A stretch of DNA of 10,321 nucleotides from Rhodoblastus sp052145335 (GCF_052145335.1 NZ_JBKQOU010000230.1:1-10321); one strand, 5' to 3'; positions 1 through 8,264 are shown, counted from the first letter of the stretch. Notes: a model not told the origin generated them from the letters alone. Numbers and translations: made by a program.

Positions 1-2585
1 AGCGCCCCGCCGTTCGCATCCAGTTCAATCCGAGCGCGCTCGCCGCCTATGGGCTGAACATCGACGATTTGCGGACGACGCTCAACAACAACAACACCAA
101 CACGCCCAAGGGCGCCTTCGACGGCCCCCAACAATCCTCGACGATCAACGCCAACGATCAGATCGACGACGCGGCGAAGTTCGGCGAGGTCATTGTCGCC
201 TATCGCAATGGCAATCCCGTCCGCGTCAGCGACGTGGCGAGCGTGCGGCATGGACCCGAAAACAGCAAGATCGCGGCATGGGCCAATTCGACGCGCGCGA
301 TCATTCTCAACATCCAGCGCCAGCCGGGCGCCAACGTCATTCAGGTCGTGGACACGATCAAGAGGCTGCTGCCGAAATTGCGCGCGTCCCTCCCGGTCGC
401 GTTGGACGTGACGGTGCTGAGCGACCGAACGACGACGATCCGCGCGTCGGTCGAGGATGTCGAGTTCGAACTTGGCCTCGCGGTCGTTCTGGTCGTTCTC
501 GTCATATTCGTCTTTTTGCGCAATCTGCCCGCGACCATAATTCCCAGTCTCTCCGTGCCGCTGTCGCTCGTCGGCACATTGGTCGTCATGTATTTGCTAA
601 AATTCAGTCTCGACAATCTTTCGCTGATGGCGCTGACGATCTCCACGGGATTCGTCGTCGACGACGCGATCGTGATGATCGAAAACATCGCGCGCTACAT
701 CGAGGAAGGCGAGGCGCCGCTGCGCGCCGCGCTGCGCGGCTCGCGGCAGATCGGCTTCACCATCATCTCCTTGACCGTGTCGCTGATCGCGGTGCTGATC
801 CCGCTGCTGTTCATGGGAGATGTGGTCGGACGGCTGTTCCATGAATTCGCCATCACGCTCGCCGTCACCATCGTCATTTCGGCGGTGGTTTCGCTGACCC
901 TGGTGCCGATGCTCTGCGCAAGGTTGATCCGCCACCGTCCCGAGAGCGAGCGCGGCCGTTTCGACCTTTACGCCGAAAAAGTCTTCGACAGGATCATCGC
1001 GGCCTATGCCCGCGCCCTCGACGTGGTTCTGGCCTGGCAGCCGCTGACCCTGATGGTCGCCATCGCCACCCTGGGGCTCACCGCCCTGCTCTATGTCGTC
1101 ATTCCCAAGGGTTTCTTCCCGGCGCAGGACACCGGCGTCATCCAGGCCATCACCGAGGGGCCGCAGGACGTATCGTTCAAGGAGATGGTGCGCCTGCAGA
1201 GCGAACTGGCGGATGTCGTCCTCCAGGACAAGGACGTCGTCTCGCTCAGCTCCTTCGTCGGCGTCGATGGCGCCAATCTCACTCTCAATTCGGGCCGCTT
1301 CCTGATCAATCTCAAACCTCAGGACCAGCGCAGCGAAAATATCGCCGAGATCATCCGCCGCCTCAACAAGGAGGCGTCGGGCGTGGTGGGCGGAAAACTG
1401 TTCATGCAGCCGGCGCAGGATCTCACCATCGACGCCTCGGTCACCCGCGCCCAATATAAATTCGTGCTGGAAAACGCCAATCCGGAAGAATTTGCCGAAT
1501 GGGCGCCCAAACTAACCAAAAGGCTGCAACAGGCGCCCGAACTGGCCGATGTCGGCAGCGACCTGCAACAAGGCGGAGCGGCGCTCGACCTGACCATCGA
1601 CCGAGCCACCGCCGCGCGTTTCGGCATCACCCCGGCCACCGTCGACAATGTGCTTTACGATCTGTTCGGCCAGCGCATCATCTCGACCATCTATACCCAA
1701 TCCAACCAGTACCGCGTCATCCTCGAAGCCGACAAATCCCTGCAGGAATCGGTCAAGGGACTGGATTCGATCTACCTGCCGTCCAATTCCTCGACCACCG
1801 GCGGCCAGACGCCGCTCTCGGCCATCGTCCATATGACCCGGCGCTCCGGCCCGCTGGTGATCACCCATTTCGGCCAGTTCCCGGCGACCACCATTTCCTT
1901 CAATCTGGCGAAAGGCGTCTCGCTCGGCGCAGCGGTTACGGCGATCGACAAGATCCGGGCTGAAATCGGCCTGCCGGCTTCTTTTGTTGTGGCCTGGCAG
2001 GGCGCGGCGGCGGCCTTCCAGTCTTCGCTGACCAATCAATTGCTGCTGATCGCGGCGGCGATCGCCACCATGTATATCGTGCTCGGCGTGCTCTACGAGA
2101 GCTTCATCCATCCGATCACCATTCTCTCGACCCTGCCCTCAGCCAGCGTCGGCGCGCTGCTCACGCTTTTGCTGTTCGGCTACGATCTCGACATTATCGC
2201 GGTGATCGGCATCATCCTGCTGATCGGCATCGTCAAGAAAAACGCCATCATGATGATCGATTTCGCGTTGGAGGCGGAACGCGTCGAGGGCTTAGCCCCC
2301 GTGCAGGCGATCCGCCAGGCCTGCCTGCTGCGCTTCCGCCCGATCCTGATGACGACCATGGCCGCCATCCTCGGCGCGCTGCCGCTGATGCTCGGAAGCG
2401 GCGTTGGCTCGGAACTGCGCCAACCGCTCGGCTACGCCATCGTCGGCGGCCTGATTTTCAGCCAGGTGCTGACCTTGTTCACCACCCCGGTAATCTATCT
2501 CTATTTCGACCGGTTGGCTTTGCGCCTGCGCCGAAGCCCTGCCGTCCCCCTGACGCCCCAGGCTGAAGCCGGGAGCGAGGCATGA
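1..2585 (+). CDS. mdtB: MdtB-like RND multidrug efflux permease, N-terminus missing (partial)
   Basis: This is an inner-membrane proton/drug antiporter of the RND (HAE1) family, most like MdtB/MuxB. The reading frame is open from the left edge, with the first full codon at base 3, giving 860 visible residues. E. coli MdtB has about 1040, so roughly 180 N-terminal residues (TM1 and part of the porter domain) lie outside. MdtB-like stretches include PAVRIQFNPSALAAYGLN at the edge, RQPGANVIQVVDTI, VLSDRTTTIRASV and FFPAQDTGVIQ. The proton-relay Asp pair of TM4 is D220-D221 in GFVVDDAIVMIENI, and the relay Lys of TM10 is K746 in GIVKKNAIMMIDFA. Hydrophobic segments fall in the expected two blocks. 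The first ATG/TTG-type codon near base 69 is internal and is not the true start. The stop overlaps the next permease gene. MdtB versus another RND subfamily is a similarity judgement; RND permease is certain. Confidence 0.93.
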   Translation, partial: RPAVRIQFNPSALAAYGLNIDDLRTTLNNNNTNTPKGAFDGPQQSSTINANDQIDDAAKFGEVIVAYRNGNPVRVSDVASVRHGPENSKIAAWANSTRAIILNIQRQPGANVIQVVDTIKRLLPKLRASLPVALDVTVLSDRTTTIRASVEDVEFELGLAVVLVVLVIFVFLRNLPATIIPSLSVPLSLVGTLVVMYLLKFSLDNLSLMALTISTGFVVDDAIVMIENIARYIEEGEAPLRAALRGSRQIGFTIISLTVSLIAVLIPLLFMGDVVGRLFHEFAITLAVTIVISAVVSLTLVPMLCARLIRHRPESERGRFDLYAEKVFDRIIAAYARALDVVLAWQPLTLMVAIATLGLTALLYVVIPKGFFPAQDTGVIQAITEGPQDVSFKEMVRLQSELADVVLQDKDVVSLSSFVGVDGANLTLNSGRFLINLKPQDQRSENIAEIIRRLNKEASGVVGGKLFMQPAQDLTIDASVTRAQYKFVLENANPEEFAEWAPKLTKRLQQAPELADVGSDLQQGGAALDLTIDRATAARFGITPATVDNVLYDLFGQRIISTIYTQSNQYRVILEADKSLQESVKGLDSIYLPSNSSTTGGQTPLSAIVHMTRRSGPLVITHFGQFPATTISFNLAKGVSLGAAVTAIDKIRAEIGLPASFVVAWQGAAAAFQSSLTNQLLLIAAAIATMYIVLGVLYESFIHPITILSTLPSASVGALLTLLLFGYDLDIIAVIGIILLIGIVKKNAIMMIDFALEAERVEGLAPVQAIRQACLLRFRPILMTTMAAILGALPLMLGSGVGSELRQPLGYAIVGGLIFSQVLTLFTTPVIYLYFDRLALRLRRSPAVPLTPQAEAGSEA
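2571..2585 (+). promoter_or_regulatory. mdtC ribosome binding site and ATGA stop/start overlap
   Basis: GGGAG at 2571-2575 lies six bases before the ATG at 2582. The TGA of the upstream permease (2583-2585) overlaps that ATG. This arrangement fits translational coupling of the two permease subunits, which are needed together in one trimer. Coupling itself is inferred. Confidence 0.7.
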
Positions 2586-5500
2586 ATATTTCCGCCCCGT
2601 TCATCCGGCGGCCGGTGGCGACAACCCTGCTCACCATCGGCATCGCTCTGGCCGGCGGCATCGCTTTTTTCCTGCTGCCGGTGGCGCCGCTGCCGCAGAT
2701 CGACATTCCGACCGTCACCGTCAACGCCACCCTGCCGGGCGCCAGCCCGGAAACCGTGGCCAACAGCGTCGCCGAACCTCTGGAGCGCCACCTCGGCCAG
2801 ATCGCCGACGTGACGGAAATGACCTCGACCTCCAGTCTCGGCCAGACGCGCATTACGCTGCAGTTTGGCCTCAACCGCGATATCGACGGCGCGGCGCGCG
2901 ACGTGCAGGCGGGCATATCCGCCGCCCGCGCCGACCTGCCGACGGCCCTGCGCTCCAACCCGACCTATCGCAAGGTCAATCCGGCCGACGCGCCAATCCT
3001 CATCCTCAGCCTGACCTCCAAGACGCTGACGCGCGGCCAGCTTTACGACGCCGCCTCCAACGTGCTGCAGCAGCGGATCTCCCAAATCCCCGGCATCGGA
3101 CAGGTCATCATCGGCGGCTCCACCCTACCGGCCGTGCGCGTGGAGCTCAATCCGCAAGCCCTGTTCAAATATGGCATCGGGCTGGAGGACGTGCGCGCTG
3201 CGCTAGCCTCGGCCAACGCCAACGCGCCCAAGGGCGCGATCGAACAGGACAGCCGGCATTTCCAGATTTACACCAACGATCAGGCGTCCCATGCCGAGGA
3301 TTACCGGCCGCTGGTCATCGCCTATCGCAACGGCTCGGCGGTGCGCCTGTCCGATGTGGCTTCGGTCGTCGATGGCGTCGAGGATTTGCGCAACGCCGGC
3401 TACGCCAATGGCGAGCCCTCGGTTCTGGCGATCCTGACCGCCGAGCCCGGCGCCAATATCATCGCGACGGTGGATGCGGTGAAGGCCGAACTGCCCTATC
3501 TGCAATCCGCGCTGGCCGGCGATATCACTCTGGCCACGGCGATGGACCGTTCGGTGACCATCCGCGCCTCGCTCAAGGACACAGAGCGGACCCTGGTCAT
3601 CGCTGTCGCTTTGGTGACGCTGGTGGTGTTCGTGTTTCTCGGTAATATTCGCGCGACGCTGGCGCCGAGCATCGCCGTGCCGGTCTCCATCATCGGCACC
3701 TTCGGCTGCATGTATCTCCTGGGCTACAGCCTCAACATGCTGTCGCTGATGGCCTTGACCGTCGCCACCGGCTTTGTCGTCGACGACGCCATCGTCGTGG
3801 TGGAAAATATCGAGCGCCATATCGAATCCGGGATGAACGCCCTCGACGCCGCCTTGCTGGGAGCGCGCGAGGTCGGCTTCACGGTTTTTTCGATCACCAT
3901 GTCGCTGATCGCGGTGTTCACGCCGATCCTGTTCATGGGCGGACTGGTCGGGCGTTTCTTCCGCGAATTCGCCATGACGCTCACGGTGGCCATATTGATT
4001 TCGCTGGTCATTTCGCTGACCACCACGCCCATGCTGTGCGCCCAGTTCATGCGCCGGCGCGCCCCATCGCCCAAAAAAGACGGCTCCCAACGCAAGCCTC
4101 TGCTGGAAGGCGCCTTCGATAGGCTCATTGCCGCCTATGCCCGCAGCCTGACCTGGTCGCTGCGTCACCCACGCTTCATCATGCTGGTGCTGCTGGCGAC
4201 GGTGGCGCTCAATTTCGAGCTTTACCGCATTGTTCCCAAGGGCCTTTTTCCGCAGCAGGACACCGGTCGCCTGATCGGCCGGCTGGAAGCCGACCAGAGC
4301 ATTTCCTTCCAGGGCGTCAGCCAGAAGCTGGAAGAAATGCTGCGGATCGCCAAGGAAGATCCCGCGGTGGACACCGTGGTCGGCTTCACCGGCGCAGGAA
4401 GTGGCGGCGGCAATGGCTCGAGCAATACGGCGACGGTGTTCGCCGCGCTCAAGCCGGTTTCGCAGCGTGACGTCACCGTCGACGAAGTGATCGCCCGGCT
4501 GCGGCCGAAGCTCGGCCATGTGCCGGGCGGAAGACTGTTCTTTCAGGCGGCGCAGGATTTTCGCGCCGGCGGGCGGTCGAGTTCGGCGCAATATCAATAT
4601 ACGCTTGCCGCCGACGACACCGCCGAACTCTACCAATGGGCGGAGAAGCTGACCGAAACGCTGCAAAAGCGCGGGCGTCTCAAGGATGTGACTTCCGACC
4701 AGCAAGTCAAGGCGTTGCAGACCAATCTCGTGATCGACCGCGACGCCGCCTCCCGCCTCGGCCTGACGGCGGCGCAGATCGACAACACGCTTTACGACGC
4801 CTTCGGCCAGCGCCAGGTCTCGACCATTTTCGCCGCCATCAACCAGTATCACGTCATCATGGAGATCGACCCGCGCTATACCAAAAGCCCGACGATGCTC
4901 GATGAAATCTACATCTCGACCGCGGGCGGCGCGGCCAATGGCGTCGCCACGTCCAATCTGCCAGGCGGTTCGGTGACCCAGAAGGCCGCGGCTGGCGCGA
5001 GCGTCGCCGCTGCGCAGGCGGGCGCGGCGAGCCTCGATTCGGCGCGCAATGCGGCGATCAACGCCCTGGCCGCCTCGGGCAAAAGCTCGGCCTCCGCCGG
5101 CGCCGCCGTCTCGACGGTGCAGGAGACGATGATTCCGCTCAGCGCCATCGCCCATTACGATCGGGGCAATACGGCCCTGTCGATCAATCACCAGGGGCCC
5201 TTCGTCACGACGACCATTTCCTTCAATCTCGATCCCAAGGACGCGCTCAGCGACGGCATCGCCGAGATTCACGCCGCAGAGGCCGAAATCCACATGCCGA
5301 CTTCCATTCATGGCATGGAATCCGGCACTTCCCTGGTGTTCGCCGAATCCTTCAAATCGATGCCGCTGCTGTTGCTCACCGCCATCGTCGCGATCTATAT
5401 CGTGCTCGGCATTCTCTACGAGAGCACGATCCATCCGATCACCATTCTCTCGACCCTGCCCTCGGCCGGCGTCGGCGCCCTGCTCGGCCTGATGATGTTC

Positions 5501-5929
5501 CACATCGAATTCAGCATTATCGCGGCTATCGGCGTGATCCTGCTGATCGGCATCGTCAAGAAGAACGCGATCATGATGGTCGACTTCGCCATTGTCGCCA
5601 AGCGAACCCACGCGGCGACTTCCTATGACGCGATCTACGAGGCCTGCCTGCTGCGCTTCCGGCCGATCCTGATGACTACTTGCGCGGCCATCCTCGGCGC
5701 CGTGCCGCTGGCGATCAGCTTCGGCGAAGGAGGCGAAATCCGTCGCCCGCTCGGCGTGTCGATTGTCGGCGGGTTGATCATCAGCCAGTTGCTGACGCTC
5801 TATACGACGCCGGTGGTCTATCTTTACATGGACCGTTTCAGCCTGTGGCTCGACGCCAGACGGAGCGCGCTGTTCCCGCGCCGCGCCTCCGCCGCCGGGG
5901 CTGCTCAGGGCGGTGCAGCCGCGGAATAA
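2582..5929 (+). CDS. mdtC: MdtC-like RND multidrug efflux permease
   Basis: This is a complete 1115-residue RND (HAE1) permease of the MdtC/MuxC type, acting in the inner membrane with the upstream MdtB-like subunit. The start MNISAPFIRRPVATTLL and TM1 (about residues 10-30) are typical, followed by PVAPLPQIDIPTVTV and the porter repeats. The proton-relay Asp pair is D401-D402 in GFVVDDAIVVVENI, and the relay Lys is K994 in GIVKKNAIMMVDFA. The family signature ESTIHPITILSTLPSAGVGA precedes the last helices. It is about 90 residues longer than E. coli MdtC (1025). Most of the excess is an Ala/Ser/Gly-rich insertion at residues 780-849, with a smaller Gly/Ser/Asn loop at 604-615 and an Ala/Gly-rich tail. 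The substrate cannot be read from the sequence; MdtABC exports bile salts and novobiocin in enterics. Assignment to RND is certain and to MdtC strong. Confidence 0.95.
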   Translation: MNISAPFIRRPVATTLLTIGIALAGGIAFFLLPVAPLPQIDIPTVTVNATLPGASPETVANSVAEPLERHLGQIADVTEMTSTSSLGQTRITLQFGLNRDIDGAARDVQAGISAARADLPTALRSNPTYRKVNPADAPILILSLTSKTLTRGQLYDAASNVLQQRISQIPGIGQVIIGGSTLPAVRVELNPQALFKYGIGLEDVRAALASANANAPKGAIEQDSRHFQIYTNDQASHAEDYRPLVIAYRNGSAVRLSDVASVVDGVEDLRNAGYANGEPSVLAILTAEPGANIIATVDAVKAELPYLQSALAGDITLATAMDRSVTIRASLKDTERTLVIAVALVTLVVFVFLGNIRATLAPSIAVPVSIIGTFGCMYLLGYSLNMLSLMALTVATGFVVDDAIVVVENIERHIESGMNALDAALLGAREVGFTVFSITMSLIAVFTPILFMGGLVGRFFREFAMTLTVAILISLVISLTTTPMLCAQFMRRRAPSPKKDGSQRKPLLEGAFDRLIAAYARSLTWSLRHPRFIMLVLLATVALNFELYRIVPKGLFPQQDTGRLIGRLEADQSISFQGVSQKLEEMLRIAKEDPAVDTVVGFTGAGSGGGNGSSNTATVFAALKPVSQRDVTVDEVIARLRPKLGHVPGGRLFFQAAQDFRAGGRSSSAQYQYTLAADDTAELYQWAEKLTETLQKRGRLKDVTSDQQVKALQTNLVIDRDAASRLGLTAAQIDNTLYDAFGQRQVSTIFAAINQYHVIMEIDPRYTKSPTMLDEIYISTAGGAANGVATSNLPGGSVTQKAAAGASVAAAQAGAASLDSARNAAINALAASGKSSASAGAAVSTVQETMIPLSAIAHYDRGNTALSINHQGPFVTTTISFNLDPKDALSDGIAEIHAAEAEIHMPTSIHGMESGTSLVFAESFKSMPLLLLTAIVAIYIVLGILYESTIHPITILSTLPSAGVGALLGLMMFHIEFSIIAAIGVILLIGIVKKNAIMMVDFAIVAKRTHAATSYDAIYEACLLRFRPILMTTCAAILGAVPLAISFGEGGEIRRPLGVSIVGGLIISQLLTLYTTPVVYLYMDRFSLWLDARRSALFPRRASAAGAAQGGAAAE
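4919..5128 (+). other. Low-complexity Ala/Ser/Gly insertion inside mdtC
   Basis: This is an in-frame segment of about 70 codons (residues 780-849) between the conserved EIYIS strand and the conserved MIPLSAIAHY strand. E. coli MdtC and AcrB have only a short turn there. It is rich in Ala, Ser and Gly, has no Cys, and includes a helix-prone stretch around ARNAAINALAASGK. By analogy with AcrB it sits near the boundary of the docking (DC) and PC2 subdomains, on the periplasmic side. As far as I recall, similar Ala-rich segments occur in other proteobacterial MdtC-type permeases, so it may be a lineage trait. Boundaries are approximate. Confidence 0.7.
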
Positions 5930-5935
5930 CGCGGG

Positions 5936-5953
5936 CCCGTCATTGCGAGCGAA
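5936..5953 (+). repeat. Possible fragment of a dispersed REP-like repeat
   Basis: The 18 bases CCCGTCATTGCGAGCGAA match, from memory, the left arm of a dispersed palindromic repeat frequent between genes in Rhizobiales and some other proteobacteria. That repeat normally continues with GAAGCAATCC-type bases, which are absent here. It sits seven bases after the mdtC stop, a common location for such elements. With only one arm present it is either a degraded copy or chance. A genome-wide count would settle this. Confidence 0.4.
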
Positions 5954-6200
5954 TCAGCCAGATGTCCGCGGCCGCCAGCCGATTCGCGCAAGGCGGCGGA
6001 GGACTGAAAAGCCCCCCGCCCCCTCTGGCGCCGGGGAATAAATACCCTATCTATTTGATTGAACGCTGGTTCCAGGCCGCAATGTTGGCGGGGACGCGCC
6101 GTTCGGCCCGCTTTATCGGTTCTTAAACAAAAATAAATAGCAGCCGGCGGCATTGCGATCCAATCTTGCGTTCAACCTGCACAGGTAAAACCGCGGGAAA

Positions 6201-6205
6201 GGGAG
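6201..6205 (+). promoter_or_regulatory. fdsG ribosome binding site
   Basis: GGGAG, part of AAGGGAG, ends six bases before the ATG at 6212. It supports this start over downstream in-frame ATG codons and marks fdsG as the first gene of the operon. Confidence 0.75.
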
Positions 6206-6211
6206 ATTTGC

Positions 6212-6700
6212 ATGGCGGCGACGATTCCTTGGGACGAAGCGATTGCGCGCGAAATTATCGATAGCATGCGCAACCTCGAAGGCGCGCTGCTGCCGATCCT
6301 GCATGGCTTGCAGGACAGGTTCGGCTATGTCGACGCGCGCGCCGTCGCCATCATCGCCAGGACGCTCAATCTGTCCCGCGCGGAAGTGTTCGGGACCCTG
6401 TCGTTTTATCACGATTTCAAACGGCAGCCGCCGCAGGGAAGCACGATCAAGTTCTGCCTTGCCGAAGCCTGTCAGGCGCGCGGCGCTGAAAAACTTGCGT
6501 CCTGGCTGGAGCACAAACACGGTGTCAAGCTCGACGGCGGCGCCAGCAACGGCCTGGCGGTCGAGACTGCCTATTGCTTCGGCAATTGCGCGCTCGGCCC
6601 CAATGCTCTGTACGACGGCGAGATTTTTGGCGCGCTCGACGAGACCCGTCTCGACGCGCTCTGCCTGCGGGCGACAAAAAACGCCGGGGCGCAATCATGA
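6212..6700 (+). CDS. fdsG: NAD-dependent formate dehydrogenase gamma subunit (NuoE-like, [2Fe-2S])
   Basis: This encodes a 162-residue NuoE-family protein, the small subunit of the cytoplasmic NAD-dependent formate dehydrogenase. It has an N-terminal helical part (about 1-70, with the family-typical NLSRAEVFGTLSFYHDF) and a thioredoxin-like domain binding one [2Fe-2S] cluster. The ligands are C82 and C87 (C-x4-C in FCLAEACQ) and C122 and C126 (C-x3-C in YCFGNCALGPN), the standard NuoE/FdsG spacing. In the complex this cluster sits near the FMN of FdsB, like N1a of complex I. Length matches the family. NuoE of complex I or the gamma subunit of a NAD-reducing hydrogenase would look similar. The adjacent FdsB and FdsA, with a formate dehydrogenase active site, decide for FdsG. 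The stop overlaps the fdsB start as ATGA. Confidence 0.95.
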   Translation: MAATIPWDEAIAREIIDSMRNLEGALLPILHGLQDRFGYVDARAVAIIARTLNLSRAEVFGTLSFYHDFKRQPPQGSTIKFCLAEACQARGAEKLASWLEHKHGVKLDGGASNGLAVETAYCFGNCALGPNALYDGEIFGALDETRLDALCLRATKNAGAQS

Positions 6701-8253
6701 CACATTGCCTCTACATTCCCGGAGACGCCGCCGCCCTCTCGGTTGACGCGGACGCTGTCGCCAGGGCCTTCATCCATGAAGCCGGGTTGGCGAATCTGAG
6801 CATCGAAATCGTCCGCAACGGCTCGCACGGCATGTTCTGGCTGGAGCCGCTGGTCGAATTCGTCACGCCTCAAGGCCGCATCGGCTATGGGCCAGTCAGA
6901 CCGGAAGATGTGCCCTCGCTTATCGCCGCCGGCGCGCTGCATGGCGGGGAACATCCGCTGCGCCTCGGCAAAGTCGCTGAACTCGAATGGATGAAGCGCC
7001 AGCAGCGCCTCACCTTTGCGCGCATTGGCGAGATCGATCCTTTGTCGCTGGAAGAATACCGCGCTCGCGACGGTCTGGAAGGCTTGCAAGCCGCCCTGGC
7101 GCTGTCGCCGGACGAAATCATCGAACAGGTCCGCGTCTCGGGCCTGCGCGGACGTGGCGGCGCGGGTTTTCCAGCCGGGATCAAATGGAAGACCGTCCAC
7201 GACACGGCTGCCGACCGCAAATATGTCGTCTGCAACGCCGACGAAGGCGACAGTGGCACTTTCGCCGACCGCATGGTCTTCGAGGGCGACCCCTTCATGC
7301 TGATCGAGGGCATGGCCATCGCCGCCTATGCCGTCGGCGCCGACAAGGGCTACATTTACCTGCGTTCGGAATATCCCCACGCCGCCAAGACCATGGGCCG
7401 TGCGTTGAAAATCGCGGAAGAAGCGGGATGGATCGGCGCCAACGCCTTCGGCGCGGGCAAGCATTTCCATCTCGAGTTGCGGATCGGCGCCGGCGCCTAT
7501 ATCTGCGGCGAGGAAACCTCGCTGCTCGACAGTCTCGAAGGCAAGCGCCCGCTGGTGCGCGCCAAGCCGCCGATTCCCGCCGTTTCCGGCCTGTTCGGCA
7601 AGCCGACGCTGATGCACAACGTCCTTTCGCTCGCCGCCATCCCCTTCATTCTGCAGCATGGCGGCCAGGCTTACGCGGATTACGGCGTCGGCCGTTCGCG
7701 CGGCACGCTGCCGGTCCAGCTCGCCGGCAATGTTTTACGCGGAGGGCTCATTGAGCTCGCCTTCGGCGTGTCCCTGCGCGAAATCATCGAGGGTTTCGGC
7801 GGCGGGACCGCATCGGGTAGGAAAATCCGCGCCGTGCAGGTCGGCGGCCCGCTCGGCGCCTATCTGGCGGAAAAGGATCTCGACATTCCGCTGGATTACG
7901 AGGCGCTCGCCGCCAACCAGGCCTTGCTCGGCCACGGCGGCATTGTCGTCTTAGACGATACGGTCGACATGGCGAAAATGGCGCGTTTCGCCTTCCATTT
8001 CTGCGCCAAGGAAAGCTGCGGCAAATGCACGCCCTGCCGCATCGGCTCGGTGCGGGGCGAAGAGACGATGGACAGGATCATCGCCGGCCAGAATGTCGAG
8101 AGGAATATCGCACTGACGCGCGACCTGTGCGAACTGATGGCGGACGGATCGCTCTGCGCCATGGGAGGCCTGACCCCGATGCCCGTGCTGTCGGCGCTCA
8201 ACCGCTTCCCGGAAGATTTTGCGCCCGTCGCCAAACGAACCGCCGCCGAATAG
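6697..8253 (+). CDS. fdsB: NAD-dependent formate dehydrogenase beta subunit (NuoF-like, FMN/NAD, [4Fe-4S])
   Basis: This encodes a 518-residue NuoF-type diaphorase subunit that passes electrons from FdsA through an FMN to NAD+. The start is the ATG at 6697 (MTHCLYIPGD), overlapping the fdsG stop. An upstream in-frame start at 6574 would lie inside fdsG and is rejected. Residues 1 to about 120 form an N-terminal thioredoxin-like extension, as in FdsB and HoxF, without cluster-type Cys groups. The flavin/NAD domain has RGRGGAGFPAGIKWK (151-165), NADEGDSGTF (180-189) and GAGAYICGEETSLLDSLEG (264-282). The C-terminal [4Fe-4S] ligands (N3-like) are C441, C444 and C447 in ESCGKCTPCRIG, plus C487. 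Length agrees with Cupriavidus FdsB (about 520). No key residue is missing. The ribosome site is weak, consistent with coupling to fdsG. Confidence 0.96.
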   Translation: MTHCLYIPGDAAALSVDADAVARAFIHEAGLANLSIEIVRNGSHGMFWLEPLVEFVTPQGRIGYGPVRPEDVPSLIAAGALHGGEHPLRLGKVAELEWMKRQQRLTFARIGEIDPLSLEEYRARDGLEGLQAALALSPDEIIEQVRVSGLRGRGGAGFPAGIKWKTVHDTAADRKYVVCNADEGDSGTFADRMVFEGDPFMLIEGMAIAAYAVGADKGYIYLRSEYPHAAKTMGRALKIAEEAGWIGANAFGAGKHFHLELRIGAGAYICGEETSLLDSLEGKRPLVRAKPPIPAVSGLFGKPTLMHNVLSLAAIPFILQHGGQAYADYGVGRSRGTLPVQLAGNVLRGGLIELAFGVSLREIIEGFGGGTASGRKIRAVQVGGPLGAYLAEKDLDIPLDYEALAANQALLGHGGIVVLDDTVDMAKMARFAFHFCAKESCGKCTPCRIGSVRGEETMDRIIAGQNVERNIALTRDLCELMADGSLCAMGGLTPMPVLSALNRFPEDFAPVAKRTAAE

Positions 8254-8256
8254 GAG
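8252..8256 (+). promoter_or_regulatory. fdsA ribosome binding site
   Basis: AGGAG overlaps the fdsB TAG stop and ends eight bases before the ATG at 8265. This fixes the fdsA start and places it in the same transcript as fdsB, with an 11-base gap. Confidence 0.75.
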
Positions 8257-8264
8257 AAAACCTG

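Larger units (their letters stand above)
5930..6211. promoter_or_regulatory. Intergenic region between mdtC and fdsG, probable fds promoter region
   Basis: This is a 282-base gap with no convincing gene. Its left part is GC-rich and holds a repeat-like fragment. The centre has an AT-rich stretch around 6039-6060, and a second one at 6122-6139 contains a weak -10-like TAAATA (6134-6139) with no good -35. A short inverted repeat GAAC-gctg-GTTC lies at 6061-6072. The heptamer CATTGCG occurs at 5941 and 6151 and inverted (CGCAATG) at 6078. No stem followed by a T-run is visible, so no intrinsic terminator can be called for the efflux genes. fds operons in other bacteria are often controlled by a LysR-type FdsR; no such gene is seen in the window. 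Promoter placement is inference. Confidence 0.4.

Noticed and set aside
3203..5611. Very long open frame of about 800 codons on the minus strand, opposite mdtC
   Set aside because: Its translation is rich in His, Arg, Gly, Asp and Gln with no recognisable domain, as expected of the antisense frame of a GC-rich gene. The + strand frame is an unmistakable RND permease.
6012..6037. C-rich then G-rich segment resembling a terminator hairpin after mdtC
   Set aside because: The possible stem is only about four C-G pairs with a loop of about nine bases and has no following T-run on the + strand.
5962..6126. Possible 54-codon small gene in the mdtC-fdsG gap (ATG at 5962, TAA at 6124-6126)
   Set aside because: There is no convincing ribosome site. 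The start overlaps GC-rich low-complexity sequence (Gly and Pro runs), and the product is unrecognised. It is most likely chance, though conservation in relatives could revive it.
6574..6696. Upstream extension of fdsB to an earlier in-frame start
   Set aside because: It would lie entirely inside fdsG. The ATG at 6697, overlapping the fdsG stop, gives the family length of 518 residues.
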